From the NCBI GenBank assembly GCA_038373885.1, contig JAWZYV010000091.1, forward strand, positions 992,001-1,056,000: a stretch of DNA of 64,000 nt. Reading direction: 5' to 3'. Source of the stretch: Cheiracanthium punctorium. Its lineage: Eukaryota; Arthropoda; Arachnida; Araneae; Cheiracanthiidae. The translations under genes were made by a program, and so were the position numbers. Shown here in pieces: positions 12,311 to 24,716 of the stretch (its first letter is position 1; every line of letters starts with the position of its first letter). Below the pieces are notes generated by a model. That model was not told where the DNA came from, did no database searches, and saw only the letters and a program-made list of their open reading frames with translations.

Positions 12311-15190
12311 CAGTCTCAAGTAAAATCCAGTTTCAAATCTAAGCCTCGCCAAAGTGCCAGCATACGCCATTTTGCAAGAGTTTTTTCAGGAATCATTCGA
12401 AGCATTGACTTAGCAGCAATCAAAATGGGAAATGGTTCGATCGCCAGGCATTTTTTTTGAAAAGTGGAATCCCTTAATACAGCCTCATTTTTTAAAATCA
12501 GCTATAACATGTCTTATACATCGTTACCTCGAAGTACTAAATGCGAAGACTTCAATTTTCTGAAATTTGTCGGATTTCCCCCAAGTTAAATCAACGTACT
12601 CAATTGGCGAGAATTCTGAAGCTACATCGCTAGAAATGCCCTAATAACTGCATTATTTCTGCACGGATAGTTAAAATTTAATGCTATATTCTAAGAAAAC
12701 CTATACACTTGTTTTCAAAAATCTATTTCCTTAAGCTCTCAATAAATTGCGCCCAAAAGCCTAAAACTGTGCAAACCGCTAGTACTCACTTTCTAAAAAT
12801 CGGCCTATCAGCCATTTTATTTTTCGCCAAACTAAAAAAATTTACATATTAGTCTCAGAAATCTTCGATCCTCATTGTTTTGCGTATAAAACATTTCATT
12901 CCTCCTCTCATTTCTTATGCGCACACGATATTACAATTAAAAAAATAACCTTACAAATATAAACTAAAAAAATCATTATTATTCTTTTATTTTCACTTTA
13001 AGAATTTAAAACATTTTATTCGGCAAAATCGCCACACATGGCAACCAAGATGCTTATTTCACACTTTCACTACAGGGGTTACAATTACATAAAGCTTTCT
13101 TCGTGGAGAACATGAAATATCTCTTAAATTCCGGGAACGGGTTTACTTTCAAAGTTTTAAAGTGGACTATCATTTATTCTATATTATTTTACATATATCT
13201 GTGTAAAATTTCAGGCTGGCAGGTCCATTTTTGTGGAATTGTATACTACCCAAATCAACAAATTGACGAACAGAATTTCATTTTTATTTATAAGATAACC
13301 TACTCTTGTTTTTAAAAATACCCTCTCATTAAATTGCGCCAAGCGCTAGAATCATAGAAAATCTGACACACTTTCAGATTTTAAATACGCACTAAAGTAC
13401 TATATATAAAAAGAGTTATAATCCATAGGTCTTCCCTATTTTCGTTCCTTATTTTATTAAGTTGGAAAGTGTATCATTATTCATGAGTGTGATTAAACAA
13501 AATTAAAATTGATATTTCTAACATCCTTTTTTCTGGATGTAATATATTAGAAATAGATGCAATAAAATTGCTCAGAAAAATGCACAATTCCAACTGAATG
13601 AAAATTTCAAAAACTTATACGCAGGTGTATTCATAATCCATATAGCAGACTATTAAATTACGATAAATAGCGCCAAGCGTTAGAATCCTCCTCAAAATCG
13701 CACATCAACCCCTTTTATTTTTCGCCCAATTAAAAAGTTGCACATTTATTTTCGGAAAATTTCCAAATTCTATTTTTCTTTTGAGTATAAATCATTTCAT
13801 TCCCGCTCTGATTTCACATGCACACAATATTTTAATTTAAAAACAACCTTACAAATAATCTAGTCAAAATTTAAAAAAAATCGTTATTCTTTTATTTTTA
13901 CTTCAAGAGTCTGAATCATTTAATGAACTGCCGAATGTGGCAACCTAGATAAGCTTAATTGTCGCTTAATGCACTGTGGGGTTACAATTACGAAATGGCG
14001 GAAAGCAAAAATTAGATTTTTGCGATACGCTTTTATCGATATTTCCTAAAATAGTTCGAATTTTGAAAAAATCGCTTCGAGGTGTGTCGGGACCTGTCAT
14101 GGAGAATTTCCGTTCAAAAATTGGTAGGTCTACGATCACCCGTTTGCGAGCTACGCGAGACACAGACAAACAAACAGTTTACACACATTGTTTTATTAAT
14201 ATAGATACCAGTCTCAAATAAAATCCAGTTTCAAATCTAAGCCTCACCAAAGTGCCAACATACGCCATTTTGCAAGAGTTTTTTCAGGGAATCATTCGAA
14301 GCATTGACTTAGCAGCAATCAAAATGGGAAATGGTTCGACCGCCAGGCATTTTTTTGAAAAGTGGAATCCCTTAATACAGCCTCATTTTTTAAATTATCA
14401 ACTATAACATGTTTCATTCATCGTTACCTCGATGTACTAAATGCGAAGATTTCAATTTTCTGAAATTTGGCGGATTTCCCCCAACTAAAATCAATGCACT
14501 CAATTGGCGAGAATGCTGAAGATAGACCACTTGAAATCCCTTAATAACTGCATTATTTCATTAAAATTTAACGCTGTATTCTAATAAAACCTTTGCACTT
14601 GTTTTCGAAAATCCGTTTCCTTAAGCTCTCCGTAAATTGCACCAAGCCGGAAACAGTGCAAACCGCTAGAACTCACTTTCTCGGCATTTGAGCCATTTTA
14701 TTTTTTCGCCAAACTAAAAAATTTTAACATATTAGCCTCGGAAATCTTCAATTCTTATTGTTTTGCATATAAAACATTTCATTCCTGCTCCGATTTCCCA
14801 TGCACACGATATTATAATTTTAAAAAAATAACCTTACGAATATAAACTAACAAAAAAAATCATTATTATTCTTTTATTTTTACTTTGAGAATTTAAAACA
14901 TTTTATTCGGCAAAATTGCCACACATGGCAACCACGATCCTTATTTCACACTTTTTTCACTACAGGGGTTACAATTACGGAAAGCTTTTTGCGTGGAGAA
15001 CATAAAAAATCTCTTAAATTCCGGGAACGGGTGGACTTTCAAAGTTTTAAACTGGACTATGATTTATTCTATATTATTTTACATATCTGCGCAAAATTTC
15101 AGGTTGATAGGTCCATTTTTGTGGATTTGTATACGAATCAAATCCACAAACAAACAAACAGAATTTCATTTTTATTTATAAGGATTTATA
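12311..15190. repeat. Three copies of a ~950-bp repeat unit in tandem
   Basis: Copy 1 (12311-13320) and copy 3 (14209-15190) align over nearly their full length, from cagtctcaa.taaaatccagtttc through ctcttaaattccgggaacggg to the end. Copy 2 (about 13321-14208) matches only part of the unit and is more diverged. Inverted relatives lie at 62690-64000. The small open frames inside are not coding. Confidence 0.75.
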
Positions 15191-15975
15191 GTGAAAGGAG
15201 CTCCACAGTGGGACAACAGATATTTTTCTTCCCATTCTTCAAATTTTCAAGACTTAGAAAACTATGCAATAATTTAATTAACCTACCTGTATAAGGAAAA
15301 AAAATAAACTGTGACGACTGGTGCATAAATTCAGTCTTCACTTTCAAAATAAATTTTTTTTTGCCATGTGGTAAGTGACGACTGTTAATTTTAACTTTCA
15401 GCCTAAACTCAATAACCAATTGAGTCAAATCAATTTTATTTAAATGCTTAATAAGAGTTTGGAAAGTTGAGTGGAGTCACTCCAAAATTTTTAAATAATG
15501 TTACTTGTAAATTTATAATTGTTGCTTGTAAGTGTATGATGTGTGAGAATTGTGAATAAATATGCGAGCAAGAATATGAAAATATCCTGAACAATAAAAA
15601 AGAAAAATCATTTTGACTCTTTCTCGTTGTACTTTTTTATGCTGTGATGCTAAATATAATAAAATGGGCGAAATTTAGAAAAAAATGCTACTATTTTGAT
15701 TATTAAAATTAAGAAAGTATACTTTTGGCTACTTTTCCATGTTTGGCTACTAATGCTACTATTTTTGTCTAACAGTGTACATGTGTACTCTTTATCTTTT
15801 TTATTCATAAAAAACCTTTATTCTAATATATATGTTTTCAACAGGTTTTTGTTAAAATTATTTTTTACTGGTGATCTTTTAAAATAATTATTAAAACAAA
15901 GTTTTATTTATTATTTTTTTTGTTAGATTTATCTGTATTACCCAAGATTTAGACAAAATAACATGAGTTTTTGTT

Positions 15976-15977
<2 letters not shown>
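15191..15977. other. Intronic, no gene; short shared fragments only
   Basis: A ~36-bp piece at about 15460-15497 (gtttggaaagttgagtggag...) recurs inverted at about 26690-26727. Lines at 15680-15780 with ggctactaatgctactattttt resemble the repeat copies at 29330-29440 and 51720-51900. Otherwise nothing is recognised. Confidence 0.5.
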
Positions 15978-16011
<34 letters not shown>

Positions 16012-16209
16012 GCCAAACGAGGTGTAAAGAGGAAAGCTGATACTACTACTCCTTCTGTTATTAAGGCAGAGACAGAGATTTTGGCATCTCCACCTCATCC
16101 ACCTCCATTACATCCATCTCAACCTGCTAGCAAAGTTGCAAAAGTGTCAACTCGACGGGAAAGTGGACGACCAATTAAAAAGCCATCTAAGGATCTGCCT
16201 GATCTCCCT
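16012..16209 (+). CDS. fs(1)h: BET gene exon: basic [11 protein letters not shown] segment before bromodomain 2
   Basis: Phase-0 exon of 66 codons starting [14 protein letters not shown] and ending [19 protein letters not shown]. These two blocks are hallmarks of BET proteins: the basic KRKADTTTP stretch, which overlaps a nuclear-localisation-type cluster, and the RRESGRPIK block leading into bromodomain 2. Between them is a Pro/His-rich spacer. The acceptor is preceded by an unbroken run of 32 T (15978-16009) followed directly by AG, an extreme polypyrimidine tract. The donor is gtaaga. Intron sizes are 8.4 kb upstream and 6.3 kb downstream. Confidence 0.95.
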
Positions 16210-16471
16210 GTAAGATATTGTATATTTCTATATGTATTGGTCACGAATATTTTTAAAATTTGCTTTAAAGGACCCTTACACAGTGTGTCCACCGGCAACG
16301 AATTCTGAAAAATTTTAGAAATAAAATTGAAGCAATAAAATGGACTTTTCTTGCTGTAAAACATAAGTTCTAGAGAGAAGCGCAAGTTGATTTTTTGATA
16401 TGAAATTCGGTTAAAACGCAATAAAACTGCCTTGCAAAATTCTTTGAATTCCAGTCTGAAATATCTTTGTT

Positions 16472-16623
16472 TACTGTATTGGCCCGAATATAATGTGACC
16501 CCAAAATATTTCATCAAGATAAATAGAAAAATCCTTTATTTAGGCCTCGAATTTCATGCAAGTTAGTTTTTTAACGGGAAATGATCTGTCAAAAAATACC
16601 GCGTTATATTCGGACCAGTACGA
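16472..16623. mobile_element. Small MITE with GGCCCGAATATAA / TTATATTCGGACC ends
   Basis: The two ends (tactgtattggcccgaatataatgtg and gcgttatattcggaccagta) are imperfect inverted repeats about 150 bp apart. The flanking duplication is unclear. Confidence 0.55.
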
Positions 16624-16914
16624 TATTTATTTATTTTTTAAATTAAATTACTTGTGTAAATTTAATGTTCTTAAAACATCACAGGGTTCACATTAGGAAA
16701 AAAAAGTGGGTGAGATTCTCCCACTCTAGCTTCAAAACTAAGTGGGATTTTAGAAATCTGAGTGAGAACTTGAGGATTTTGTTTATTTACCAAAGTTTAT
16801 TTTTTCTTTCACATTTTATCAACAAAATTAACATACAAAAATACAATGCAACTAAGATTATACATATCAAAATTACTAATTTAATATACAAATGATTTTG
16901 GATAACAATACAAT

Positions 16915-18784
16915 TTAATATCTGCGATTCTTCACCCCATTGAATATTTTTGCTGCTTCATCAAAATCGAACAGCTCAGCATCTATATTTTCATCAGAGA
17001 TGCGTATAAGATTACTCAAATTTTTAGCATTCAACCTATTACGAAACTTATTTTTTATCCTGTTCTGAGTGCTGAACGACCTTTCAACAGAAGCAGAGCT
17101 TATTGGAATAACTAAATAGATCTCATAAATTGTAACAGTATTGGGATACAGTTCTAAATAAGAATTTAGAAACACATTGGCAACATTATTAAATTTTTGA
17201 GATTTATAGCTATTTGTTAATAAAACATAAACATCATCATACTCTTTTAATAATTCATCAGATTTTAAGTAAGTATTAAAATGCATTCCTAAATTTTGCA
17301 CACGTTTTTTACATTCTGAAATATCTAAAGATCTTAAACATAAAGGATCGTATGCTTCAAAACAGCTAATTATGTTTAATAAATCTTCTGGAAATCTACT
17401 GTTTAAGCCATCTATTATAGCTTGAATTAATGATTGCTTAATTTTGGGTAGATTTTCATTAGACCCAATATCTATCATTCTTTCTTTCAGAACAGAATAA
17501 TAAGATAAAGGTCTACGTATTGTCATATCGATTAATTCATCATCATTGCCTTCAATGGTACATGCACTACTACTGTTTGAAGACGTTTCATTTATTTTGT
17601 CGCAGTTTATTAAATTTTCCAAGAAGTATTTTTCTGCCTCCCCAATGTTACACTTCAGAGCATCTAGCTGTATGATGGCAGTGTCAATGCATGGTTTCAT
17701 GATTGACAAATCAGCAGTATCACTTTGGAAGACTTTGCTTAGTTTTGTTAATATTGGTAATATGTCAATTAATATGTGCGTGATGTAAATGAATCTGGCA
17801 TTCCTAACTGCTCGAAGTAAACCCGATGCAGTTGCATCTTTACCCTGTGCTACTTGAGATTCTAAGAATATTATCAATGAATCCAAAGTAGCATACAGAA
17901 CTTGAACAGCTTTATGCATAGATAACCACCTAACCGCGTGCAATTCTATATACTTTAAACTGTACCCCTGAACAATTTTTTGAACTGCTTCTAATTTGGA
18001 TGATCGAACAGCTGAAGCATGAAAAAAAAAAAGAAAACTGATTTTATCGTTTCGTTATAAGTTTTAATACTCTGGATAGTTTTAGCTGGGCTCTGTAAAA
18101 CCAAAGCTAGTCTGTGAGCAGCACAGTGTACAGAAATGATTGAAGGATTAAATACTTTTAATCGTGCAGCCACACCAGAATGTTTTCCCAACATTACATT
18201 GGCTCCATCACACCCTAAACCAATTATCTTAGAAATATCAATCTGCTTTTCTTTTAACATTTCTGTGATTGAATTTGTTAATGTCTCTGCAGTACCATCT
18301 GCAACTGCAATATTCTCTAAAAACTTTGTTACGACAGTTCCATTCTTGACAAATCTAACATTGACACCAAGATGTTTTTCATTGCTTTGGTCACAGGTTT
18401 CATCACAAATGAGAGCACGTACCTTTGCCTGTTCTAAATCGCATAACAATTTATTTTCAATTACCTGAGCGATACAAGCTTGGAGCTCAGTAACAGAAGT
18501 GTTATGCTCATATCTGATATTTTTGTTGCTGCAGGTAGTGCTCTCACATCCTTGGCTTTTAATAAATTTCTGTAAGTTCCCAAACAAAGAAGTAGGAAGT
18601 TCATTGGAAGCAATAAATAATGCTGATTTTAAGCATGTAATTAAGAAAGCATTATTTTTATCTTTAAATTTTGACACTGCATCTTGCATATCTTTTTCAC
18701 ATCTTGCAGCTTCGACTGACTGCAAATGCTCACGGCAAGCACTGTGACGTTGCAATGATGACGTTTTATAAGATGTGCAACCCC
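16915..18784 (-). pseudogene. hAT transposase exon 2, catalytic and dimerisation domains, one frameshift
   Basis: After acceptor ttttag the exon gives CTSYKTSSLQRHSACREH, completing the zinc finger. It then has ALICDETCDQS (first catalytic Asp), GLGCDGANVMLGKHSG (second Asp), VHCAAHRLAL (C..H) and, towards the end, the hATC dimerisation block ISSASVERSFSTQNRIK..FRNRL. The reading frame breaks at a run of 11 A (18022-18032). Upstream it ends in an artificial FFFFF tail; downstream, in another frame, the family text resumes with SAVRSSKLEAVQ and ELHAVRWLS. Apart from this the coding sequence looks whole (about 700 codons expected). The break may be a true inactivating indel or a homopolymer sequencing error. 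Confidence 0.88.
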
Positions 18785-20088
18785 CTAAAATAAGAAATGA
18801 TTTAAATTAATTCTTATATATTTATGAAAAATATAGTATTCTAGATAGTTTTATTACATCTACATTTTATTTTATAATCAGGGCTCTTGTGCTAAAAAAG
18901 TGTAGGGGGATCCCCTGCCCTGGTCACGTTATGTTTTAAAAGATGTTATTAAGTTTTAAAAAATAAATAAATTGGAAATAGAGGGTCACTCTTTAATATT
19001 GCAGCATTACAGATTAGGCTAAAGGAATGTTAAAGGAAAAAATGTATCATCAACGTGGATGGAAAAAGATGGAAATTAGGACGACGGCACAGCTTAATAC
19101 TTTCGTATTTTTTGCTTCTGGAAAAGTTGGATTAAAAAAATAGCGCAATTCGCCATTCTACAAAAGATAAAGAAATAAGAAATCTACTGAACTGCAAAAT
19201 AAGCAAAATGACACGTGTTCGCAAATTGAAAAAAAAAAAAAAATATTATCGGCGAATGCCTAAACGGCCCGGCAAATTGACGCCGCAATGACCGTTGTCG
19301 GCAATTTCCTGAAAATTTGCGCAAATTAGGGAAAAGCATGTAAATACTGTAAAATATCAAAATATGACGCAGCTGACTGCTATTTCAGTATCGTAAGATT
19401 TCATTTAAAAAACGGATTATTAGTTAAATCAAGGAATATTTTTTGAAAAATTCGAGATTTATAAATTTTTCGGGAGTCTCCCGTAAAACTGGAGAATTGA
19501 CACCTATGACAATACATCGAGAACAAAAAAAAATGCACTCCGACCGAAACACTTAGCATTTATTTGTTAAGTTAGAATGGAATCTGCCACCTCGCACTTA
19601 ACAAGGCCTGGAAACTAAAACAGAAGGGAGAAATGCTTGTCCAGACTCAACATATTTTCTCTTCAGCGACCGGATTACAAATTCGTCGCCGATCGCATAC
19701 GATAATTGTTAATTTTACGCATTGTGTGGTTTTTTTTTTTTTTTTTTTTTTCAGATCATTAAAAGAATAGTTTAAAAATGCTATAAAGCGAATCAGTCTA
19801 CGTTTAAATTTCCGTAAAAGTGTAAGCTTTCACCGTAGTCCGTAGTAAATTAAATAAAAAAAATTAATAGAAACTACGAAGAATCTATAGCAATTAGCAT
19901 TTCTGAAAATATGATGATCCGTGGAATTTTTTCAGAAAAAATCATTAGGATAGAAACAACTATAAATATACTGACTAAAAACATGGCCAGAAATAACTAT
20001 ATAACATCCTTTGGAGGAAAGCTTAAATGTAAAAGCAAACTGCCAAAGTAAAAATTTCAAAAAGAGTTTATATTATTTATGGATATAC

Positions 20089-20124
<36 letters not shown>

Positions 20125-20130
20125 TCTTAC

Positions 20131-20359
20131 CTGTTGCAAAAGGATTCTTCTTTTTGCATTTTTTACAAAATTTGCAGAACATGTGTATCCCGTCATCTCT
20201 ATTTTCTATTTCTAACCAGTCATATAATTTCTGCCATTTTACTTGATATTCATCAGTTTTTTTCTTCTTATTTTCTGAAATGATGGCCGCATCGGGAATA
20301 TTTTGTTCACCCAATGACTCCTCTTCAACTTTTCTTTTCCTAATTAAAAATTTATCCAT
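20131..20359 (-). CDS. hAT transposase exon 1: N-terminal zinc finger start
   Basis: Opens MDKFLIRKRKVEEESLGE and runs to KKKNPFATG, 76 codons plus one base. It contains WLEIE..DGIHMFCKFCKK, the first half of a BED/TTF-type finger as in ZNF862/KIAA1586-like hAT transposases. A clean donor (caacag|gtaaga on the minus strand) ends the exon at 20131. The finger's His half is supplied by exon 2 (SYKTSSLQRH...H), which supports the splice. Confidence 0.8.
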
Positions 20360-20538
20360 TCCATGTGTTCTGGAGCGCAGGCATTAAAGAATGTATCAAA
20401 CCATCCACCATCAGTTGCTTTGCATCATGGGACTAAAGATCATGCACGTGGATAAAGTTAGAAAATCGGCATACAAAACCGGAATTTGTATTTGAATGAC
20501 TCAACATGGAGAGTTCTTACTGAGCCAACTACATATAG

Positions 20539-21015
20539 CATAGCTGCCAAGTGTTCCGTTTTATACGGATTCGTTCCGTTTTTTGAGCTTTGTTCCGTAA
20601 ATACGTTTTTAAGCCAAAATGTTCCGTTTTTCAGCTTCTGTGTAAGGATTTTTAAAAATTATAAGAAAAAAGGAAAATTGTGTACATATTTAGCTTTTGG
20701 TAAATCATTTATCCCTGAAGACAAGTCAATAAATTTAATTGAATGATATTTATCTTATTATTCTTTCAAGTATTTATTACATTAAACATTTAAGTGTATT
20801 GTAGAAACTGAGCTAAGTTAAGTATATTTTATTTTTATAAATTAATGCTTATATATGCACATCTCTCTACACATGATAATTTAATTTTGTTAATGTAAGA
20901 TCTTTAATTGTATATTTAATCATACATTTCATGATCACACACTTTGTTCCTTATTTCTGATTTTATGAGCACGTGCTGTGTTCCTTATTTTTTTCTTGGA
21001 AGGTTGGCAGCTATG
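20539..21015. mobile_element. MITE with CATAGCTGCCAAG / TTGGCAGCTATG ends, nested in hAT
   Basis: Inverted ends CATAGCTGCCAAG and GGTTGGCAGCTATG, flanked by TATAG on both sides (20534-20538 and 21016-21020). The interior has repeated gttccg..ttt motifs near both ends. A related start (catagctgccaactc) occurs at about 25400. Confidence 0.7.
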
Positions 21016-21476
21016 TATAGCTGTTTCACCTACGTCATTATCACTACTTCACACCTTAGCAACCAAAGCAGCAACCAACTTCTTTTGGTCAAACATGCCT
21101 TCATTTGAGAATGCTCATTGGCCGAAAATGTGGCTTTGTATCCCTAAATATCCGACTCATCACTCTCAATAAGCGAATAACAATCAGCTTTTATTTTCAG
21201 GAAAGGAGGTTGGAAGGTGCGTACGCCGTACGGTGAGCGTATAAGCACGTATAAGAGGGAGAACATGGGGTCGTAACCTTCGGTTCGGTAGCCACAACAC
21301 TTCTTGTTTTCACACGCTTCACTCTTTCGCCTAAAAGCAAAAATGGGGTTGGGAGATCGTGGCGTTTCCAGGAGATATTTGATACGCGGGAAAAGCCCGC
21401 AAGAGTTATTTTTTTGGGTGGGATTTAATGTGGCATTGCGGGAATCGCGCAATCCCGCGGTCTAGTGTGAACCCTG

Positions 21477-22528
21477 CATCATGAAGTAATTTTAGAAGAA
21501 ACAGCATAAATTTTTCAATAGCTCTTCTACTGTAATTTTTTTTTTAAACTCTTGATATGAACTTGTATACATTAGTGATTCTAAGCAATTATGAGTTCGA
21601 AAATTATAAAATTTATGAAAGCAAAATGTAGTACATTTTTGGACCCCAAAGCATTCTTAAAGGTATTATGAAGTGATCCAAATTTCAAAGTTACTGATGA
21701 TGCAGAACAAAAAAGTGGACTGTAAGACAAAATACCGACAATTAATTTCTTTATTGCTTGACTATTTAAATTTAAATGAGTCGAGGGTACCACAATGCCG
21801 CACCTTTGGCTTACAATTCGGGACGACTACTTATCCCCGACTGTTGAATAGAGAACCTGTGGGGGGGGGGGGGTAGCAGAACCGCACTAAATAATAGGTG
21901 ACACGGCACAAACAATTACGTTTGATAGAAATTTTTTTAGTCTACCAATTTTGAATTTGAGTTTAAAAGACAGTGTTTTCTCCTTATGAAAACGGACTAA
22001 TTCTTCAGATTTGAAATAGTAGTCCACAGTAAAGTTTACGAGGAAGTATTCTGGAAATTTTCATAGTTCTAGCATTCCAGGTTTATTTCTTATCTGGAGT
22101 GAAAGTTAACCATATTCTGGATGCTGCGTTTCTGATGATTTTCTAGTTAATTAAGCTCATTTTCATGGGTGCGGCGTTCCATCCATAAATTACAGTATAT
22201 TGTGGGATTAGTTTCTTTCCCACACTACACCTCCCAACAAATCTCTTAACTTCAAAAGACACAAATAAAAAATCCTGACTTTTCACCTTTGCTAGATTGG
22301 CAACTGTATCGAAATAATTTGTGCATCAAATTTATGTTGTTTATATATATTTTGGGTAAATCTTTGAAGAAAAAACTGTTTGTACATGGTTTGGTATGTA
22401 TTCAGTTCTGTATAATATGTGAAGTTTTATTATTGTATCATTATTGTGAATTTTAGTGAGTAAAAAATATCACAAATATTTTAATCCACCTCTACCGCCC
22501 TTCTAAATCTGTAAATTTTATTTTTCAG
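21477..22528. other. Intronic, no feature recognised
   Basis: AT-rich with a G run at 21861-21872. The short open frames show no family motif. Confidence 0.5.
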
Positions 22529-22621
22529 CAATCCAGTGTGAAGCCAAAGAAAGGTAGAGTGACGGAACAGATGAAGTATTGTAGTTCAGTATTAAAAGAG
22601 CTTTTTGCCAAGAAACATGCT
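22529..22621 (+). CDS. fs(1)h: BET gene exon: bromodomain 2, helix Z
   Basis: Phase-0 exon of 31 codons, between tttttcag and a gtaata donor. It includes VTEQMKYCSSVLKELFAKKHA, the first helix (Z) of bromodomain 2; the BET-typical LKELF.KKHA block is present. It is too short to stand out as an open frame and was found by searching for the missing helix between the exons on either side. The donor gtaata is weaker than the gtaagt-like sites elsewhere in the gene. It joins in frame to the WPF exon at 24615. Confidence 0.93.
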
Positions 22622-24250
22622 GTAATAATTTTTTTTTCCCTTAAAATATTTATTATTGTACGTTTTGGTATACTATTAGATTAAGTTATTGAAAAGCAAA
22701 TGTGGCAAGTCTGACACATTACAGTTTAAAAATCATGTTGAAAGTTAAATTTTTTGCTAATTACTGTATTTTATTAATGGTACAAAAACTATAATTTTAA
22801 ATATTCTAGTTTTTATACAGTTCAAATGCAGGTAAGTGTAGTTACAACATTTAAAATTCATGAGAATTTAGTATTTTTAAATGCTAGGTTTAAAGAGACA
22901 TTTATAATAGTTAACCTTAAAGTGAAATATCCCTTTCCTCTGAAAAATGTTTCTATATAAGTATAATGAAATTTAATATAAAAGTAATACAAATTAAAGC
23001 CAAATTTTCTTTGGATCCAAGTGCATGTAATTTAAAATATGTATATTACTTTTTAAAATTATATTTGCAGGCTGGCTCACTCAGAGGTATCTGGATTAGT
23101 TTAAATAAAGAAGTAAATGCAACAATGATACCTTTTTATGACATATTTCTGCAAAATGGGGTTATCGTAATTATTGCATGTCTATCCTGGGACAGTACAT
23201 ACTACACATGAACTATAAACCTAACCTTTCAATTTGTAATAAAAGTTGTACACTAGAATCTCACTATAATGATGTCCTGTATAGCGATAATTCTCTCTAT
23301 TACAATATTTTTTGATAATCCTGGCTTAATTTTAGGTATTTGCGTATTATCCTGGCAGTCCCCCAAGACGAGCGATTTTTTGTCAATATAAATGCTGGGC
23401 AAATGAAATTGTTTTGAATACGATTGGCAACTCATTTGACAAAAAAATAGTTTAGTTTGGCAGGAATGACCGCCGGGATAATACATAAGTACCTAATTTC
23501 CTTTATATTCATGTAAAACAGTTCTCTGTATCGCAATATTCTTTGCAAAGATGGTAATATCATTTCCATCACAATAATTCTCTCTATGACCATTTTTCCA
23601 ATTAATGCATACGAATTAAATGCTACACGAAGAAAGTCCAGATAAAATGTGGGTGCACAGTATTCTCCAAGTTTCCTTTACACCCTCTGTCGAAGAACTT
23701 CATCAAAGTTTCGTTTCTGTATTGCTGGTGCAACTGTGGTAATGAATAGGTAATCATGGGTGTTGGCAGAAAATTTTCCCGGGAGGTACAAAGACTTCAT
23801 ATGGTTACTTTTTTGAAAAGTACAAAAAAGCCGGGAAAAATTTTATTCAAAAATCCAGGGGACTTTAGGAGATATTAATTTGATGGTTGTGGACATGGTT
23901 GACGAATTTCAGCCTTTTATAAAATGATTTAGATTCAGAATCTAAGCAATGAACAGAAATGCCATTCTTAAAAAAATTATTGAATAATCTTAAAATATCA
24001 ACTACATGCAGAAACAGAGCAGGAATGAATTGTTTTATAACTACAACAACAACAAAAAAAAAATTATAACTTATACCCAATTTAGAGTTTACAAAAGAAT
24101 GAATTGGCTGGTTTGCTAAGTTTAGCAATTTTGAGCGGTTAGATTACTCATACAAGTTATTGCAGGAAATGAAAAAGAGTTAAGCAACCATTAAGTAATC
24201 CTACATGAATAAATACCATGGCAAAATAATAAAAAACTTAGTCAAATTAC

Positions 24251-24460
24251 ACCATAAAGTTTACTTCAACATCCAAACAGCTGTTTCGAGCAAAAACTTG
24301 TTTGAGTGCCTTTCTTGTGAGTTTGCTCTTCAGTGTGTGACAAACAATTTTTGTCTTGAAACAGCTATATGGCCATTGAAGTAGACTTTATGGTGTTATT
24401 TTACAAAGTTTTTTAATGTTTTGAACACCAGTTATTTTGAGTGATTTTATTAAATACTGT
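24251..24460. repeat. Palindromic fragment of Penelope-like element terminus
   Basis: accataaagtttacttcaa (24251 on) is repeated inverted as ttgaagtagactttatggt (to about 24395), with cagctgtttcgagc / cttgaaacagct also paired. It is followed by ttttacaaagttttttaatg..aacaccagt.attttgagtg, which matches the terminal sequence of the Penelope-like element at 56860-56930. A degenerate hammerhead-like core may exist on the minus strand (ctgaaga ... gctcgaaac), but the ctgatga box is not intact. Confidence 0.6.
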
Positions 24461-24614
24461 GGTAGTTTAAACAGAAAAGACCTGAACTTTTTTTGGGGTG
24501 TGTGTGTGTGCATGTGTGGGGTGATTTTACTTTATCTGAAAATGTTTATAACTTGATATTTTACTATTTAAACTAACATAATTCTTACAATAGCAGTATT
24601 TTTATGATGTACAG

Positions 24615-24716
24615 GGCTATGCTTGGCCTTTTTACAAGCCGGTGGATGCTCAACTACTGGGTTTGACAGATTATCATGAAGTGATTAAACATCCCATGGA
24701 TCTAGGTACAGTTAAG
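24615..24716 (+). CDS. fs(1)h: BET gene exon: bromodomain 2, ZA loop and WPF shelf
   Basis: Phase-0 exon of 34 codons, between tgtacag and gtatgt. It carries the WPF shelf ([11 protein letters not shown]) that lines the acetyl-lysine pocket, then the ZA loop and helix A with [16 protein letters not shown], all nearly identical to BRD2/BRD4 bromodomain 2. No key residue is missing. Introns of 2.0 kb and 5.3 kb flank it. Confidence 0.97.

Larger units (their letters stand above)
16682..21476 (-). mobile_element. hAT transposon, 4.8 kb, with transposase gene; 5-bp flanking repeats
   Basis: The termini CAGGGTTCACATTAG (16682) and CTAGTGTGAACCCTG (ending 21476) are inverted repeats. The immediate flanks are CATCA on both sides; the usual hAT 8-bp duplication is not seen. 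The minus strand carries a two-exon transposase (20359-20131 and 18784-16915). A 477-bp MITE sits inside near the 5' side (20539-21015), and TA and T runs sit in the transposase intron. A second, deleted copy of the same family lies at 36863-38771. Confidence 0.9.

Noticed and set aside
16119..16517. 132-codon antisense ORF across a BET exon
   Set aside because: Overlaps the confirmed exon on the other strand and extends into intron and a MITE.
21144..21452. 102-codon minus-strand ORF near the hAT 5' end
   Set aside because: Lies in the terminal non-coding region of the hAT, overlaps its terminal repeats area, and shows no motif.
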